From assembly GCA_022539475.1 (NCBI GenBank), contig VCMS01000181.1, positions 98,571-162,570 on the forward strand: a stretch of 64,000 bases of DNA, read 5' to 3'. How positions within the stretch are numbered: the first letter of the stretch is position 1; each line of letters begins with the position of its first letter. The notes under the pieces were generated by a model that saw only the letters and a list, made by a program, of their open reading frames with translations, searched no databases and had not been told where the DNA came from. Source of the stretch: Gracilaria domingensis. Lineage: Eukaryota; Rhodophyta; Florideophyceae; Gracilariales; Gracilariaceae. Position numbers and translations under genes: made by a program. Shown here in pieces: positions 10,601-23,006 of this stretch.

Positions 10601-11910
10601 GCCATTCTTTACGCTCGAAAGTGACGTCCAGTACTCGCACAGGGTTACCGTCCAACTCGACCAAACTTCGATCTTGTGCCGACATCCTTGCAGCCTCTCC
10701 CGCTCCATTACTTATGCAGAAACCTCATGGCTCTAGGAATACGTTATAATATTCGTTTCGAGCCGTTTGGTGTCCCAGACAGCTTGTGCACGCCGTGTAC
10801 AACGCTCGCAAAACAGCCTGACTACTCGTATATCGTTTCTCTCCACAACGACCGACTTCAAAGCCCATCCGAACATCGTTTGAGCCTTTCCGACCCGGTT
10901 GGCCATAAGAGCGCCCTGTGGCTTTTCAGACAGGTTTAAGTATACTATTCCAGCCGTTTGGGGTCCCAGTGAGCCTGTGCACGCCGTACAGAAAGCCAGA
11001 AACAGTTAGAGAACTCTCAAACGGATTCTGTTCACAATGGCTGATGTCCTAGCGCTTTCTGAGCTCAATACAGCCTCCTGTGCTTGATTTGTTTTCTAAA
11101 AGTGTCCTGGATTTATACATATTTCATTCTATTTTATTTCACCAATTTGTTGTCCAGGAGAGTTTATGCACGCCGTTGAAAAGAACCCGGATCCATCTCA
11201 GGACACCGTATCCGATTCTTTCCACCATCATGGGTACCTGAGCACCCCATTGCAGATTTTGCAATGCTCTGTAAGCTGAGTAAAAGCCTTCTGCGTGTTT
11301 ACATATTTTATTCTATTTTGTGTGAAACGTGCATGGTGAGGGAGAGTTGATGCACGCCGTCCATAACTCACGGGGACATTCTAGGGATTCATAATCCGGT
11401 GTGGTCGTCCACGGCTTACTTCGAAACCCTTCGGAAGCTCATCGGATCCATAAGCGCTTCACTTATAATATATAACTCGTGGCTCTGTCATTATTGTACT
11501 CTATTTCATGTGAGCAGTTTCCTGCGCACACAGTTTTTCAACGCCATTCTTTACGCTCGAAAGTGACGTCCAGTACTCGCACGGAGTTACCGTCTAACTC
11601 GACCAAACGTCGGTCTTGTGCCGACATCCTTGCAGCCTCTCCCGCTCCATTACTTATGCAGAAACCTCATGGCTCTAGGAATACGTTATAATATTCGTTT
11701 CGAGCCGTTTGGTGTCCCAGACAGCTTGTGCACGCCGTGTACAACGCTCGCAAAACAGCCTGACTACTCGTAAACCGTTTCTCTCCACAACGACCGACCT
11801 CCAAGCCCCTCCGAACATGTTTTGACCCTTTCCGCCCCCGTTGGTCATTAGAGCGCCCTGTGGCTTTTCAGACAGCTTAAAGTATACTAGTCCAGCCGTT
11901 TGGGGTCTCA
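7647..11910. repeat. 942-bp higher-order satellite array, type A (~4.5 units)
   Basis: The phrase starting ctgtcattattgta recurs at about 7714, 8656, 9597, 10539 and 11481, i.e. every 941-942 bp. Each unit contains five related blocks. Four carry a TGCACGCCGT core preceded by a TTTTATTCTATTTT-like and GTCC-like stretch; in one unit the cores are at 8904, 9095, 9283 and 9467. A degenerate fifth core is at 9639. The spacings are 191, 188, 184, 172 and 206 bp. This is a five-monomer higher-order repeat with ~188-bp monomers. Small reading frames of about 70 codons repeat with it but have no coding signature. Confidence 0.95.
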
Positions 11911-11922
11911 GTACATGGTATC

Positions 11923-14900
11923 GCCAAGTGTGGTGGATTAAGTTGAAAAGGTTACAATTAAAAAGCGGAAAATGTAATTGCAAAACGCGAGAAGTAGCTG
12001 AAATGCGAAAAAGAATAGGCTGTAGCGTCAAAACGGGTGGGATTTGGGGGCTAACATTAGACCACGAGGCAGATGTACTTGTTGTCTTTCGATTGCATGT
12101 TGCAAATAGGTCGTCGATGACGGAGGAGGCCGAGGGGTTTCGGGTGTTTGTATTGGGGTTTAATGTGAGATTTGTGATTTGACGCAGGTTAGGGGTTTTG
12201 AAAGATGCCTAGAGCGTGTGTAGGGGTCTTTGAGGACGTACTTAGATACGTGAATGGCTACACATCAGGGAGAAGGAGCCAATTTGTGATGGTGAGATGC
12301 TGAGGTAGGGTATGTGCTTTTCGGAAAGAGGGACGCACACTGTTCAATGTTTAAGGGTCCTCAGGAGGCCATTCTTATTCCAGTTCTCAATACAGTGCAC
12401 TAGGGAGGTCTGGTACTTTTTAAAGATGCGTTGGAAGTCGCGAAATGTCTGAGAACGGGATGGTGGTATTGGTTGGTACTAGGTGCGTCTGAATGTGTCC
12501 ATAGGGCATAATGCCAATGGAGCGCCTCGGTGCAGATTCATGAAGCATAGGAATGATGAGGTCTTTCAATTTGCATGGTATGTGAGGGGGGTTAAGTAAA
12601 AGTTGGAGAAGAGGTTTTCTGGAATATGGCCAAGGTTTCACGGACCACATCAGTTTCCAATGGCATAAACGTGACAGAAGAAGCACTGGAACTGGAAAAT
12701 GAGAACCTCGGCTAAGGGTTCAGGGCTCTAGATGTGCAGAGCAAGGCAATGAAGATGGTCGGAAACTTTTCGAGTGGAGATGCGATTGAGGGGCGTTACC
12801 GTAGAGGATTTTGTTAGTGGTAATTGAAATAGAGTGCAGGGAGACGCCAGTGAGAAGGTGAGGAGGATGTGGGGGGACCTTGGGCCAAGTGTGGTGGATT
12901 AAGTTGAAAAGGTTACAATTAAAAAGCGGAAAATGTAATTGCAAAACGCGAGAAGTAGCTGAAATGCGAAAAAGAATAGGCTGTAGCGTCAAAACGGGTG
13001 GGATTTGGGGGCTAACATTAGACCACGAGGCAGATGTACTTGTTGTCTTTCGATTGCATGTTGCAAATAGGTCGTCGATGACGGAGGAGGCCGAGGGGTT
13101 TCGGGTGTTTGTATTGGGGTTTAATGTGAGATTTGTGATTTGACGCAGGTTAGGGGTTTTGAAAGATGCCTAGAGCGTGTGTAGGGGTCTTTGAGGACGT
13201 ACTTAGATACGTGAATGGCTACACATCAGGGAGAAGGAGCCAATTTGTGATGGTGAGATGCTGAGGTAGGGTATGTGCTTTTCGGAAAGAGGGACGCACA
13301 CTGTTCAATGTTTAAGGGTCCTCAGGAGGCCATTCTTATTCCAGTTCTCAATACAATGCACTAGGGAGGTCTGGTACTTTTTAAAGATGCGTTGGAAGTC
13401 GCGAAATGTCTGAGAACGGGATGGTGGTATTGGTTGGTACTAGGTGCGTCTGAATGTGTCCATAGGGCATAATGCCAATGGAGCGCCTCGGTGCAGATTC
13501 ATGAAGCATAGGAATGATGAGGTCTTTCAATTTGCATGGTATGTGAGGGGGGTTAAGTAAAAGTTGGAGAAGAGGTTTTCTGGAATATGGCCAAGGTTTC
13601 ACGGACCACATCAGTTTCCAATGGCATAAACGTGACAGAAGAAGCACTGGAACTGGAAAATGAGAACCTCGGCTAAGGGTTCAGGGCTCTAGATGTGCAG
13701 AGCAAGGCAATGAAGATGGTCGGAAACTTTTCGAGTGGAGATGCGATTGAGGGGCGTTACCGTAGAGGATTTTGTTAGTGGTAATTGAAATAGAGTGCAG
13801 GGAGACGCCAGTGAGAAGGTGAGGAGGATGTGGGGGGACCTTGGGCCAAGTGTGGTGGATTAAGTTGAAAAGGTTACAATTAAAAAGCGGAAAATGTAAT
13901 TGCAAAACGCGAGAAGTAGCTGAAATGCGAAAAAGAATAGGCTGTAGCGTCAAAACGGGTGGGATTTGGGGGCTAACATTAGACCACGAGGCAGATGTAC
14001 TTGTTGTCTTTCGATTGCATGTTGCAAATAGGTCGTCGATGACGGAGGAGGCCGAGGGGTTTCGGGTGTTTGTATTGGGGTTTAATGTGAGATTTGTGAT
14101 TTGACGCAGGTTAGGGGTTTTGAAAGATGCCTAGAGCGTGTGTAGGGGTCTTTGAGGACGTACTTAGATACGTGAATGGCTACACATCAGGGAGAAGGAG
14201 CCAATTTGTGATGGTGAGATGCTGAGGTAGGGTATGTGCTTTTCGGAAAGAGGGACGCACACTGTTCAATGTTTAAGGGTCCTCAGGAGGCCATTCTTAT
14301 TCCAGTTCTCAATACAGTGCACTAGGGAGGTCTGGTACTTTTTAAAGATGCGTTGGAAGTCGCGAAATGTCTGAGAACGGGATGGTGGTATTGGTTGGTA
14401 CTAGGTGCGTCTGAATGTGTCCATAGGGCATAATGCCAATGGAGCGCCTCGGTGCAGATTCATGAAGCATAGGAATGATGAGGTCTTTCAATTTGCATGG
14501 TATGTGAGGGGGGTTAAGTAAAAGTTGGAGAAGAGGTTTTCTGGAATATGGCCAAGGTTTCACGGACCACATCAGTTTCCAATGGCATAAACGTGACAGA
14601 AGAAGCACTGGAACTGGAAAATGAGAACCTCGGCTAAGGGTTCAGGGCTCTAGATGTGCAGAGCAAGGCAATGAAGATGGTCGGAAACTTTTCGAGTGGA
14701 GATGCGATTGAGGGGCGTTACCGTAGAGGATTTTGTTAGTGGTAATTGAAATAGAGTGCAGGGAGACGCCAGTGAGAAGGTGAGGAGGATGTGGGGGGAC
14801 CTTGGGCCAAGTGTGGTGGATTAAGTTGAAAAGGTTACAATTAAAAAGCGGAAAATGTAATTGCAAAACGCGAGAAGTAGCTGAAATGCGAAAAAGAATA

Positions 14901-15609
14901 GGCTGTAGCGTCAAAACGGGTGGGATTTGGGGGCTAACATTAGACCACGAGGCAGATGTACTTGTTGTCTTTCGATTGCATGTTGCAAATAGGTCGTCGA
15001 TGACGGAGGAGGCCGAGGGGTTTCGGGTGTTTGTATTGGGGTTTAATGTGAGATTTGTGATTTGACGCAGGTTAGGGGTTTTGAAAGATGCCTAGAGCGT
15101 GTGTAGGGGTCTTTGAGGACGTACTTAGATACGTGAATGGCTACACATCAGGGAGAAGGAGCCAATTTGTGATGGTGAGATGCTGAGGTAGGGTATGTGC
15201 TTTTCGGAAAGAGGGACGCACACTGTTCAATGTTTAAGGGTCCTCAGGAGGCCATTCTTATTCCAGTTCTCAATACAGTGCACTAGGGAGGTCTGGTACT
15301 TTTTAAAGATGCGTTGGAAGTCGCGAAATGTCTGAGAACGGGATGGTGGTATTGGTTGGTACTAGGTGCGTCTGAATGTGTCCATAGGGCATAATGCCAA
15401 TGGAGCGCCTCGGTGCAGATTCATGAAGCATAGGAATGATGAGGTCTTTCAATTTGCATGGTATGTGAGGGGGGTTAAGTAAAAGTTGGAGAAGAGGTTT
15501 TCTGGAATATGGCCAAGGTTTCACGGACCACATCAGTTTCCAATGGCATAAACGTGACAGAAGAAGCACTGGAACTGGAAATGAGAACCTCGGCTAAGGG
15601 TTTCAGGGC
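11923..15609. repeat. 961-bp tandem array, nearly identical units (~3.8 copies)
   Basis: The phrase ccaagtgtggtggattaagt recurs at 11924, 12885, 13846 and 14807, exactly 961 bp apart. Units are almost invariant; one visible difference is caatgcac versus cagtgcac near 13355. It is unrelated to the 942-bp satellite and interrupts it: the switch lies near 11911-11923, inside a monomer reading gtttggggtc. It runs into the sequence gap at 15610. Frames of 87-90 codons recur on both strands but look like shadows of the repeat. Confidence 0.95.
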
Positions 15610-16058
15610 NNNNNNNNNNNNNNNNNNNNNNNNNNNNNNNNNNNNNNNNNNNNNNNNNNNNNNNNNNNNNNNNNNNNNNNNNNNNNNNNNNNNNNNNNNN
15701 NNNNNNNNNNNNNNNNNNNNNNNNNNNNNNNNNNNNNNNNNNNNNNNNNNNNNNNNNNNNNNNNNNNNNNNNNNNNNNNNNNNNNNNNNNNNNNNNNNNN
15801 NNNNNNNNNNNNNNNNNNNNNNNNNNNNNNNNNNNNNNNNNNNNNNNNNNNNNNNNNNNNNNNNNNNNNNNNNNNNNNNNNNNNNNNNNNNNNNNNNNNN
15901 NNNNNNNNNNNNNNNNNNNNNNNNNNNNNNNNNNNNNNNNNNNNNNNNNNNNNNNNNNNNNNNNNNNNNNNNNNNNNNNNNNNNNNNNNNNNNNNNNNNN
16001 NNNNNNNNNNNNNNNNNNNNNNNNNNNNNNNNNNNNNNNNNNNNNNNNNNNNNNNNNN
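15610..16058. other. Assembly gap (449 N)
   Basis: Run of N between the 961-bp array and the second block of the 942-bp satellite. The true number of repeat units is therefore unknown. Confidence 0.99.
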
Positions 16059-18838
16059 ATTTATTTTATGTGAGCAGTTTCCTGCGCACACAGTTTCTCA
16101 ACGCCATTCTTTACGCTCGAAAGTGACGTCCAGTACTCGCAGAGGGTTACCGTCTAACTCGACCAAACTTCGATCTTGTGCCGACATCCTTGCAGCCTCT
16201 CCCGCTCCATTACTTATGCAGAAACCTCATGGCTCTAGGAATACGTTATAATATTCGTTTCGAGCCGTTTGGGTCCCAGACAGCTTGTGCACGCCGTGTA
16301 GAACGCTCGCAAAACAGCCTGACTACTCGTAAACCGTTTCTCTCCACAACGACCGACCTCCAAGCCCCTCCGAACATGTTTTGAGCCTTTCCGACCCTGT
16401 TGGCCATTAGAGCGCTCTGTGGCTTTTCATACATGTTACAGTATACTATTCCGGACCTTTGGGGTCCCAGTGAACCTGTGCACGCCGTGCAGAAACCCAG
16501 AAACAGTTAGAGCCCTCTCAAACGGATTCTGTTCACAATGGCTGATGTCCCAGCGCTTTCTGAGCTCAATACAGCCTCCTGTGCTTGACTTGTTTTCTAA
16601 AAGTGTCCTGGATTTATACATATTTTATTCTATTTTATTTCAGCAATTTGTTGTCCAGGAGAGTTTATGCACGCCGTGCAAAAGCCCCCGGATCGATCTC
16701 AGGACACCGTATCCGATTCTTTCCACCATCATGGTTACCTGAGCACTCCATGGCATATTTTGAACCGCTCTGTAAGCTGATTAAAAGCCTTCTGCTTGTT
16801 TATATATTTTATTCTATTTTGTGTGAATAATGGATGGTGAGGGAGAGATCATGCACGCCGTCCATAACTCTCGGGGACATTCTGGCGACGCATAATCTAG
16901 TGTGGTATGCCATGGCTTACTTGGAAACCTTTCGAAAGCTCATCGGATCCATAAGCGCTTCACTTATAATATAGAACTCGTGGCTCTGTCATTATTGTAT
17001 TCTATTTTATGTGAGCAGTTTCCTGCGCACACAGTTTCTCAACGCCATTCTTTACGCTCGAAAGTGACGTCCAGTACTCGCAGAGGGTTACCGTCTAACT
17101 CGACCAAACTTCGATCTTTTGCCGACATCCTTGCAGCCTCTCCCGCTCCATTACTTATGCAGAAACCTCATGGCTCTAGGAATACGTTATAATATTCGTT
17201 TCGAGCCGTTTGGCGTCCCAGACAGCTTGTGCACGCCGTGTAGAACGCTCGCAAAACAGCCTGACTACTCGTAAACCGTTTCTCTCCACAACGACCGACC
17301 TCCAAGCCCCTCCGAACATGTTTTGAGCCTTTCCGACCCTGTTGGCCATTAGAGCGCTCTGTGGCTTTTCATACATGTTACAGTATACTATTCCGGACCT
17401 TTGGGGTCCCAGTGAACCTGTGCACGCCGTGCAGAAACCCAGAAACAGTTAGAGCCCTCTCAAACGGATTCTGTTCACAATGGCTGATGTCCCAGCGCTT
17501 TCTGAGCTCAATACAGCCTCCTGTGCTTGACTTGTTTTCTAAAATTGTCCTGGATTTATACATATTTTATTCTATTTTATTTCAGCAATTTGTTGTCCAG
17601 GAGAGTTTATGCACGCCGTGCAAAAGCCCCCGGATCGATCTCAGGACACCGTATCCGATTCTTTCCACCATCATGGTTACCTGAGCACTCCATGGCATAT
17701 TTTGAACCGCTCTGTAAGCTGATTAAAAGCCTTCTGCTTGTTTATATATTTTATTCTATTTTGTGTGAATAATGGATGGTGAGGGAGAGATCATGCACGC
17801 CGTCCATAACTCTCGGGGACATTCTGGCGACGCATAATCTAGTGTGGTATGCCATGGCTTACTTGGAAACCTTTCGAAAGCTCATCGGATCCATAAGCGC
17901 TTCACTTATAATATAGAACTCGTGGCTCTGTCATTATTGTATTCTATTTTATGTGAGCAGTTTCCTGCGCACACAGTTTCTCAACGCCATTCTTTACGCT
18001 CGAAAGTGACGTCCAGTACTCGCAGAGGGTTACCGTCTAACTCGACCAAACTTCGATCTTTTGCCGACATCCTTGCAGCCTCTCCCGCTCCATTACTTAT
18101 GCAGAAACCTCATGGCTCTAGGAATACGTTATAATATTCGTTTCGAGCCGTTTGGGTCCCAGACAGCTTGTGCACGCCGTGTAGAACGCTCGCAAAACAG
18201 CCTGACTACTCGTAAACCGTTTCTCTCCACAACGACCGACCTCCAAGCCCCTCCGAACATGTTTTGAGCCTTTCCGACCCTGTTGGCCATTAGAGCGCTC
18301 TGTGGCTTTTCATACATGTTACAGTATACTATTCCGGACCTTTGGGGTCCCAGTGAACCTGTGCACGCCGTGCAGAAACCCAGAAACAGTTAGAGCCCTC
18401 TCAAACGGATTCTGTTCACAATGGCTGATGTCCCAGCGCTTTCTGAGCTCAATACAGCCTCCTGTGCTTGACTTGTTTTCTAAAATGTCCTGGATTTATA
18501 CATATTTTATTCTATTTTATTTCAGCAATTTGTTGTCCAGGAGAGTTTATGCACGCCGTGCAAAAGCCCCCGGATCGATCTCAGGACACCGTATCCGATT
18601 CTTTCCACCATCATGGTTACCTGAGCACTCCATGGCATATTTTGAACCGCTCTGTAAGCTGATTAAAAGCCTTCTGCTTGTTTATATATTTTATTCTATT
18701 TTGTGTGAATAATGGATGGTGAGGGAGGATCATGCACGCCGTCCATAACTCTCGGGGACATTCTGGCGACGCATAATCTAGTGTGGTATGCCATGGCTTA
18801 CTTGGAAACCTTTCGAAAGCTCATGGATCCAATAAGCG
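16059..18838. repeat. 942-bp higher-order satellite array, type B (~3 units)
   Basis: Same five-monomer unit as at 7647-11910 but a distinct variant. It has, for example, gagagatcatgcacgcc instead of gagagttgatgcacgcc and cggacctttggggtcc instead of cagccgtttggggtcc. Units repeat at 941-942 bp (gtttctcaacgccattc at about 16092, 17035 and 17977). Units within the block are nearly identical. The array stops abruptly at 18838 next to a single N, where Ty3 element 1 begins. Confidence 0.93.
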
Positions 18839-19139
18839 NATAACCACTGGTTGACGCCAACAACAGACCACGAACCGTCATGGGAGCGCTTACCATAATG
18901 GTATTGATTGACACCATGAGGGTCCGAGTTCGCTTCATAGTTCGTTAACCAACTGGCAACAGACTGTATCCTCGGCACAACCTTTATAGACCAGCATTGT
19001 CAGGGCAATTTTTCCACGTTCTAAGACAGTTCTGTTCCCATAATGGCCCCGGATCGCCATTATTGGTAACCACAAGGGTGCCTCTCCGAAGAGAACCGCA
19101 CTCGACACCAACCGGTCCGGAAAACACACTCTCCAACAA

Positions 19140-22100
19140 GGTGCGATTGGGCAAAGCGGTAACAATACCGCCTATGAACCACTTGGTAGTGAAGGTCACA
19201 TGCCAACAACCTGGCCTGTTATCCGTTCAGAACCATTCACGGTTGGCCCGAACGACACATGACCTTAATGGCGAATGGTATAGTCGACAACATACCGACA
19301 AAACCGTTTCAGGTCTACCTGAGTAACTTCAGCAACCGCCCGGTCAAGTTGCCAAAACACACCGTAATTGGTCTTGCCTTACCGGCTCCCCGTACGATCT
19401 TTACGATTATACCACAATGGTCCCACGAGTTCGTGGATGCTAAGGAAGGGGGGCAGTGTCAATTCGTTGAATTCGTCGCGAACAGACCATATGGTGCAGC
19501 GACTAGCTGAGCGAGAAGACCAGAAACTGGAGCTCGACCCAGTGACCAATTGGAAGACGGAGGTGAATATAGGACTTGAAGGGGAAGAGCTCAGAGCTCG
19601 GATCCTTGGACTCCTGGAGCCATTCAGTACCATGTGGTCGGGTAAGCTGGGAGCCATTAAGGCCACCCAGCACAGGATTGACCTCAAACCGGACTCCCGT
19701 CCCATCCACCAACAGCCATACCGTGCGGGACATAAGGCCCGTGAGGTAGAGCTGGAGGAGGTAGAGCGGATGCTCCGCGAGGGGTTATAGAACCGGCAAA
19801 CTCGGAATGGGCTAGCCCTGTAGTGCTAGTCCAAAAACGAGGAGAGACCCGTATGAGGTTCTGTATTGACTACAGAAAACTTAATGCCGTAACGGTAAGG
19901 GACTCGTACCCCATCCCGAGGATGGATGAATGCATCGACTCCCTAGGAGATGCGAACATCTTTACCACACTGGACGCCAACTGCGGGTATTGGCAGATCG
20001 AAATACCAGAGGTGACCGTGATAAGACTGCGTTTACATGCCACGCAGGCCTGTATCGCTTCTTACGCATGCCGTTTGGTTTAAGAAACGCCCCCGCTACC
20101 TTCCAAAGGGCGTTAGACATTATACTGTCTAAAGTGAAGTGGACAACCGCATTGGTATACATAGATGACGTAGTCATCTACTCGAGGTCCATAGAGGAGC
20201 ACTTCTCACACGTCCAAGTGGTACTGCAGTTGCTACAAGAGGCAGGCGTGACCCTCAAACTACGAAAGTGTATGTTCTTCAACCAAGAGGTAGAGTACCT
20301 AGGGCATACAATAAGCCCCGGGAAACTCGAAGTGACCAAACGGAATATCCGAGCGGTACAGGAAGCGAAGCTCCCTACGTCGCAGACGGACATACGATCC
20401 TTTATAGGTCTATGCAACGTCTACCGGCGGTTCATCAAGGGTTTTGCAAAGATAGCCGCACCCCTGAACCGGAGGTTGCAGAACGGGCAGCCCACATACT
20501 TTGACCACCTGGAAGAGGACGAGGTAGAGGCGTTCTATACATTGAAAGCAGCGCTTCTCTCCCCACCGGTACTGGCATTGCCCAAAACGGGACTCCCGTA
20601 TACACTGGACACGGATGCGTCGGACGCCCAAATAGGTTGCTGCCTAATGCAGGAACAGGAGGACGGCAAGCTCGCACCAATTGGGTATTGGAGTAGAGCT
20701 CTTAACCAAGCGGAGCAGAACTACACCGTAACGGAGAAGGAATGCCTAGCGGTTGTTTGGAGCATGCTCATGCTACGTCCTTATCTATATGGTGTGCGCT
20801 TCACGCTCCGAACGGATCACGACTCCTTGAGGTGGATATTAGGCTTGGCGGACGCATCGGGTCGTCTGGCCCGATGGCGTCTGAGACTCTCGGAGTTTGA
20901 GTACGATGTGCAGTACCGCCCCTGGGTCAAGCACCGAGTGGCGGATGCATTGTCCCGGTTGAATACCGAAGGATTGGACACTGACCCAGTGGACGACGAC
21001 ATCCCATGCTTTACTATAGAACTAGCTAACCACGAGGTCAATGAAGTTCTGAAGGGATACTGGCATGATGACAGTACGCACCAAGTGGTAGTGGAGACCC
21101 TCCTTCCTGTGGAGGAAGGGGAACACGCTCCAATCACCCGTGAGGAATTCTTACGCGAACAATCGACCGATAGGCTGTGCAAAACGCTCGCTGACGTACT
21201 TGGAAGGAAGGATTCTCATTTCGACGTCGACCACAATGGGTACCTCATCAGACGCTCACCTTTAGACGGAGCTCTCCAGAAGGTCGTACCTGAGTCATTA
21301 AGACAAAGGGTGTTATATCTGTCACACAATCCACGGCTTTCGGGGCACCCTGGAGCCACGCGGTTGTACTATACCCTTCGGAGGCAATTCTACTGGCCGC
21401 ATATGGCTAACGATGTATATACCTATGTGGCGCAATGCAATTCGTGCATCAAGACCCGAGGTGGTGTGGCGAAGCACAGGAAGTACCTAAAGCTATTCCC
21501 GGCGGCGGGGCCCCTGGAATTCGTAGCAATCGACATACTGGGGCCCCTGCCCAAGACCTCAGAGGGTTATCGCTTTGTAGTAGTCATAACCGACAGGTTC
21601 ACAAAGCTCACCAGAGCCATACCTCTGAAGAACCAAACGGCAACGACACTAGCGACAGCCTTCCTGGAGAATTGGGTCTACCCGTACGGTGCTCCCATGT
21701 ACCTACTGACCGATAACGGTTCGAACCTAGCTTCTAAGTTCTTCGAGGCGGTTTGTACAATGCTAGGGGTCAAGCACTACTTTACCACGGCCTATCATCC
21801 TCAAACAAACGGCCAAGTGGAACGCTTCAATAAGACCCTAGTGGCACGCCTACGGCACTATGTCGAAGAGCACCAAACCACATGGTCGGAGTATGTCCAA
21901 CCATTGACAAATGCGTACAACCTCCAGGTCCACAGGGTCACTCAAACAACCCCATTCGACCTGGTACTTTCGCGAACACCACATGGTATTATCGTCCAGC
22001 CCGGACCTGACCGCTCGGAAGCGGCCGGGACACTCACACCGGCGAAGGTCAAGAGAGACATACTCCAGAAGTTACGCGCCGCTTTGGCTGCTGCCAAAGT

Positions 22101-22854
22101 TAAGATGACAGCAGCCCAAGAACGGTATAAAGCGGACTATGACCGAACGGTGAGCAAAGTGACCAAAGTGGTAGCAGGAGACATGGTCTTCCTTGACGTG
22201 CCACCAAAAGGTAAGCGACCAACCCCAGCGGAGATGGAAGAGGACATCCGCCTTGAGGAGGATATCAATTCTAAACTACTACCCAAGTCCACGGGACCAT
22301 ACAAGGTGATTCGCTCCGACGAGCATACCGCTACGGTCATAATGGAAGGTTTGGAGAACACGGTCTCCATCGACAGGATTGTCAAGGCCGCACAACCGAC
22401 GACAGCGAATGCACAACCAATAGGTGAGCCAACGCAGCAGGAAGCGGAGAGGGAGCAAACGTCTCCCATACCCCCTCCTATGATGAGTCAGCCGAGCGGT
22501 CAACCTTCCACCAGAGCCGTAACGGCTGACCCCACGACCCAAGCGGCACAGGAGATCGAGCCTCGGCAAGACCAACGGGTCACACCACCCACGGGGAGCC
22601 ACGCACCCCATGACCAAATGGAAGAGTCACACCCTCAAGTAGACACTCAGGAGTGCGCTATTGACACCATTGTAGGTCACGAACACACCACAAAGGGTAT
22701 GCGCTACCGGGTAAGATGGTATGGATGGTCGCCCGAGCACGACTCTATGGAACCACCTGGTCATATCCCTAACAACTTCATCATCCGATACTGGCGCAAA
22801 CAAGGGCGAACGCCCCCACCAACTGGTATTGCTTCGCGTGGTACGCGTCGCTAA
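19140..22854 (+). pseudogene. Ty3/gypsy pol, element 1 (RT-RNase H-integrase-chromodomain)
   Basis: Readable in order: linker after protease (~19140-19500), RT with F-C-I-D-Y-R-K-L-N (~19860) and Y-I-D-D at 20158-20169, RNase H with D-T-D-A-S (~20610), integrase H-H-C-C finger (~21320-21450), integrase Asp (I-D-I-L-G), Asp (L-L-T-D-N-G-S) and Glu (V-E-R-F-N), then a linker. The C-terminal chromodomain has the Y-R-V-R-W-Y-G-W signature (22680-22800). From about 20012 to TAA at 22852 the frame is open. Upstream there are one-base shifts near 19260, 19505, 19788 and 20010, so the copy is either decaying or carries consensus errors. The protease core is not recognisable. The chromodomain would direct integration to marked chromatin. 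Confidence 0.9.
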
Positions 22855-22868
22855 GGAAGGGGGGGGGG
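22851..22868 (+). promoter_or_regulatory. Internal polypurine tract, element 1
   Basis: ctaaggaa followed by ten G overlaps the pol stop codon and lies 139 bp before the 3' end of the antisense gene. A second copy of the ctaaggaaggggg motif is at 19440-19455. Polypurine tracts resist RNase H and prime plus-strand DNA; these would act as central tracts. Confidence 0.55.
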
Positions 22869-23006
22869 TTATCGAAGCCGTTGAACGCCACGCTACACGA
22901 AAAGCTAACTAACTAACCTCACAGGAAAACAAAAGAAGATCAGAGAACACAGTGCAAGACACTTTATTAGTCGAGAAGAATCCACGAGAGGGAACCACGA
23001 GGTGAC

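Noticed and set aside
11675-15569. Recurring 87-118 codon frames in the satellites
   Set aside because: They recur only because the DNA repeats, occur on both strands, and show no protein features.
15509-16126. Open frames across the N run
   Set aside because: They consist mainly of undetermined bases.
7647-18838. CRISPR-like regular repeats
   Set aside because: Units are 942 and 961 bp without unique spacers; this is tandem satellite in a eukaryotic context.
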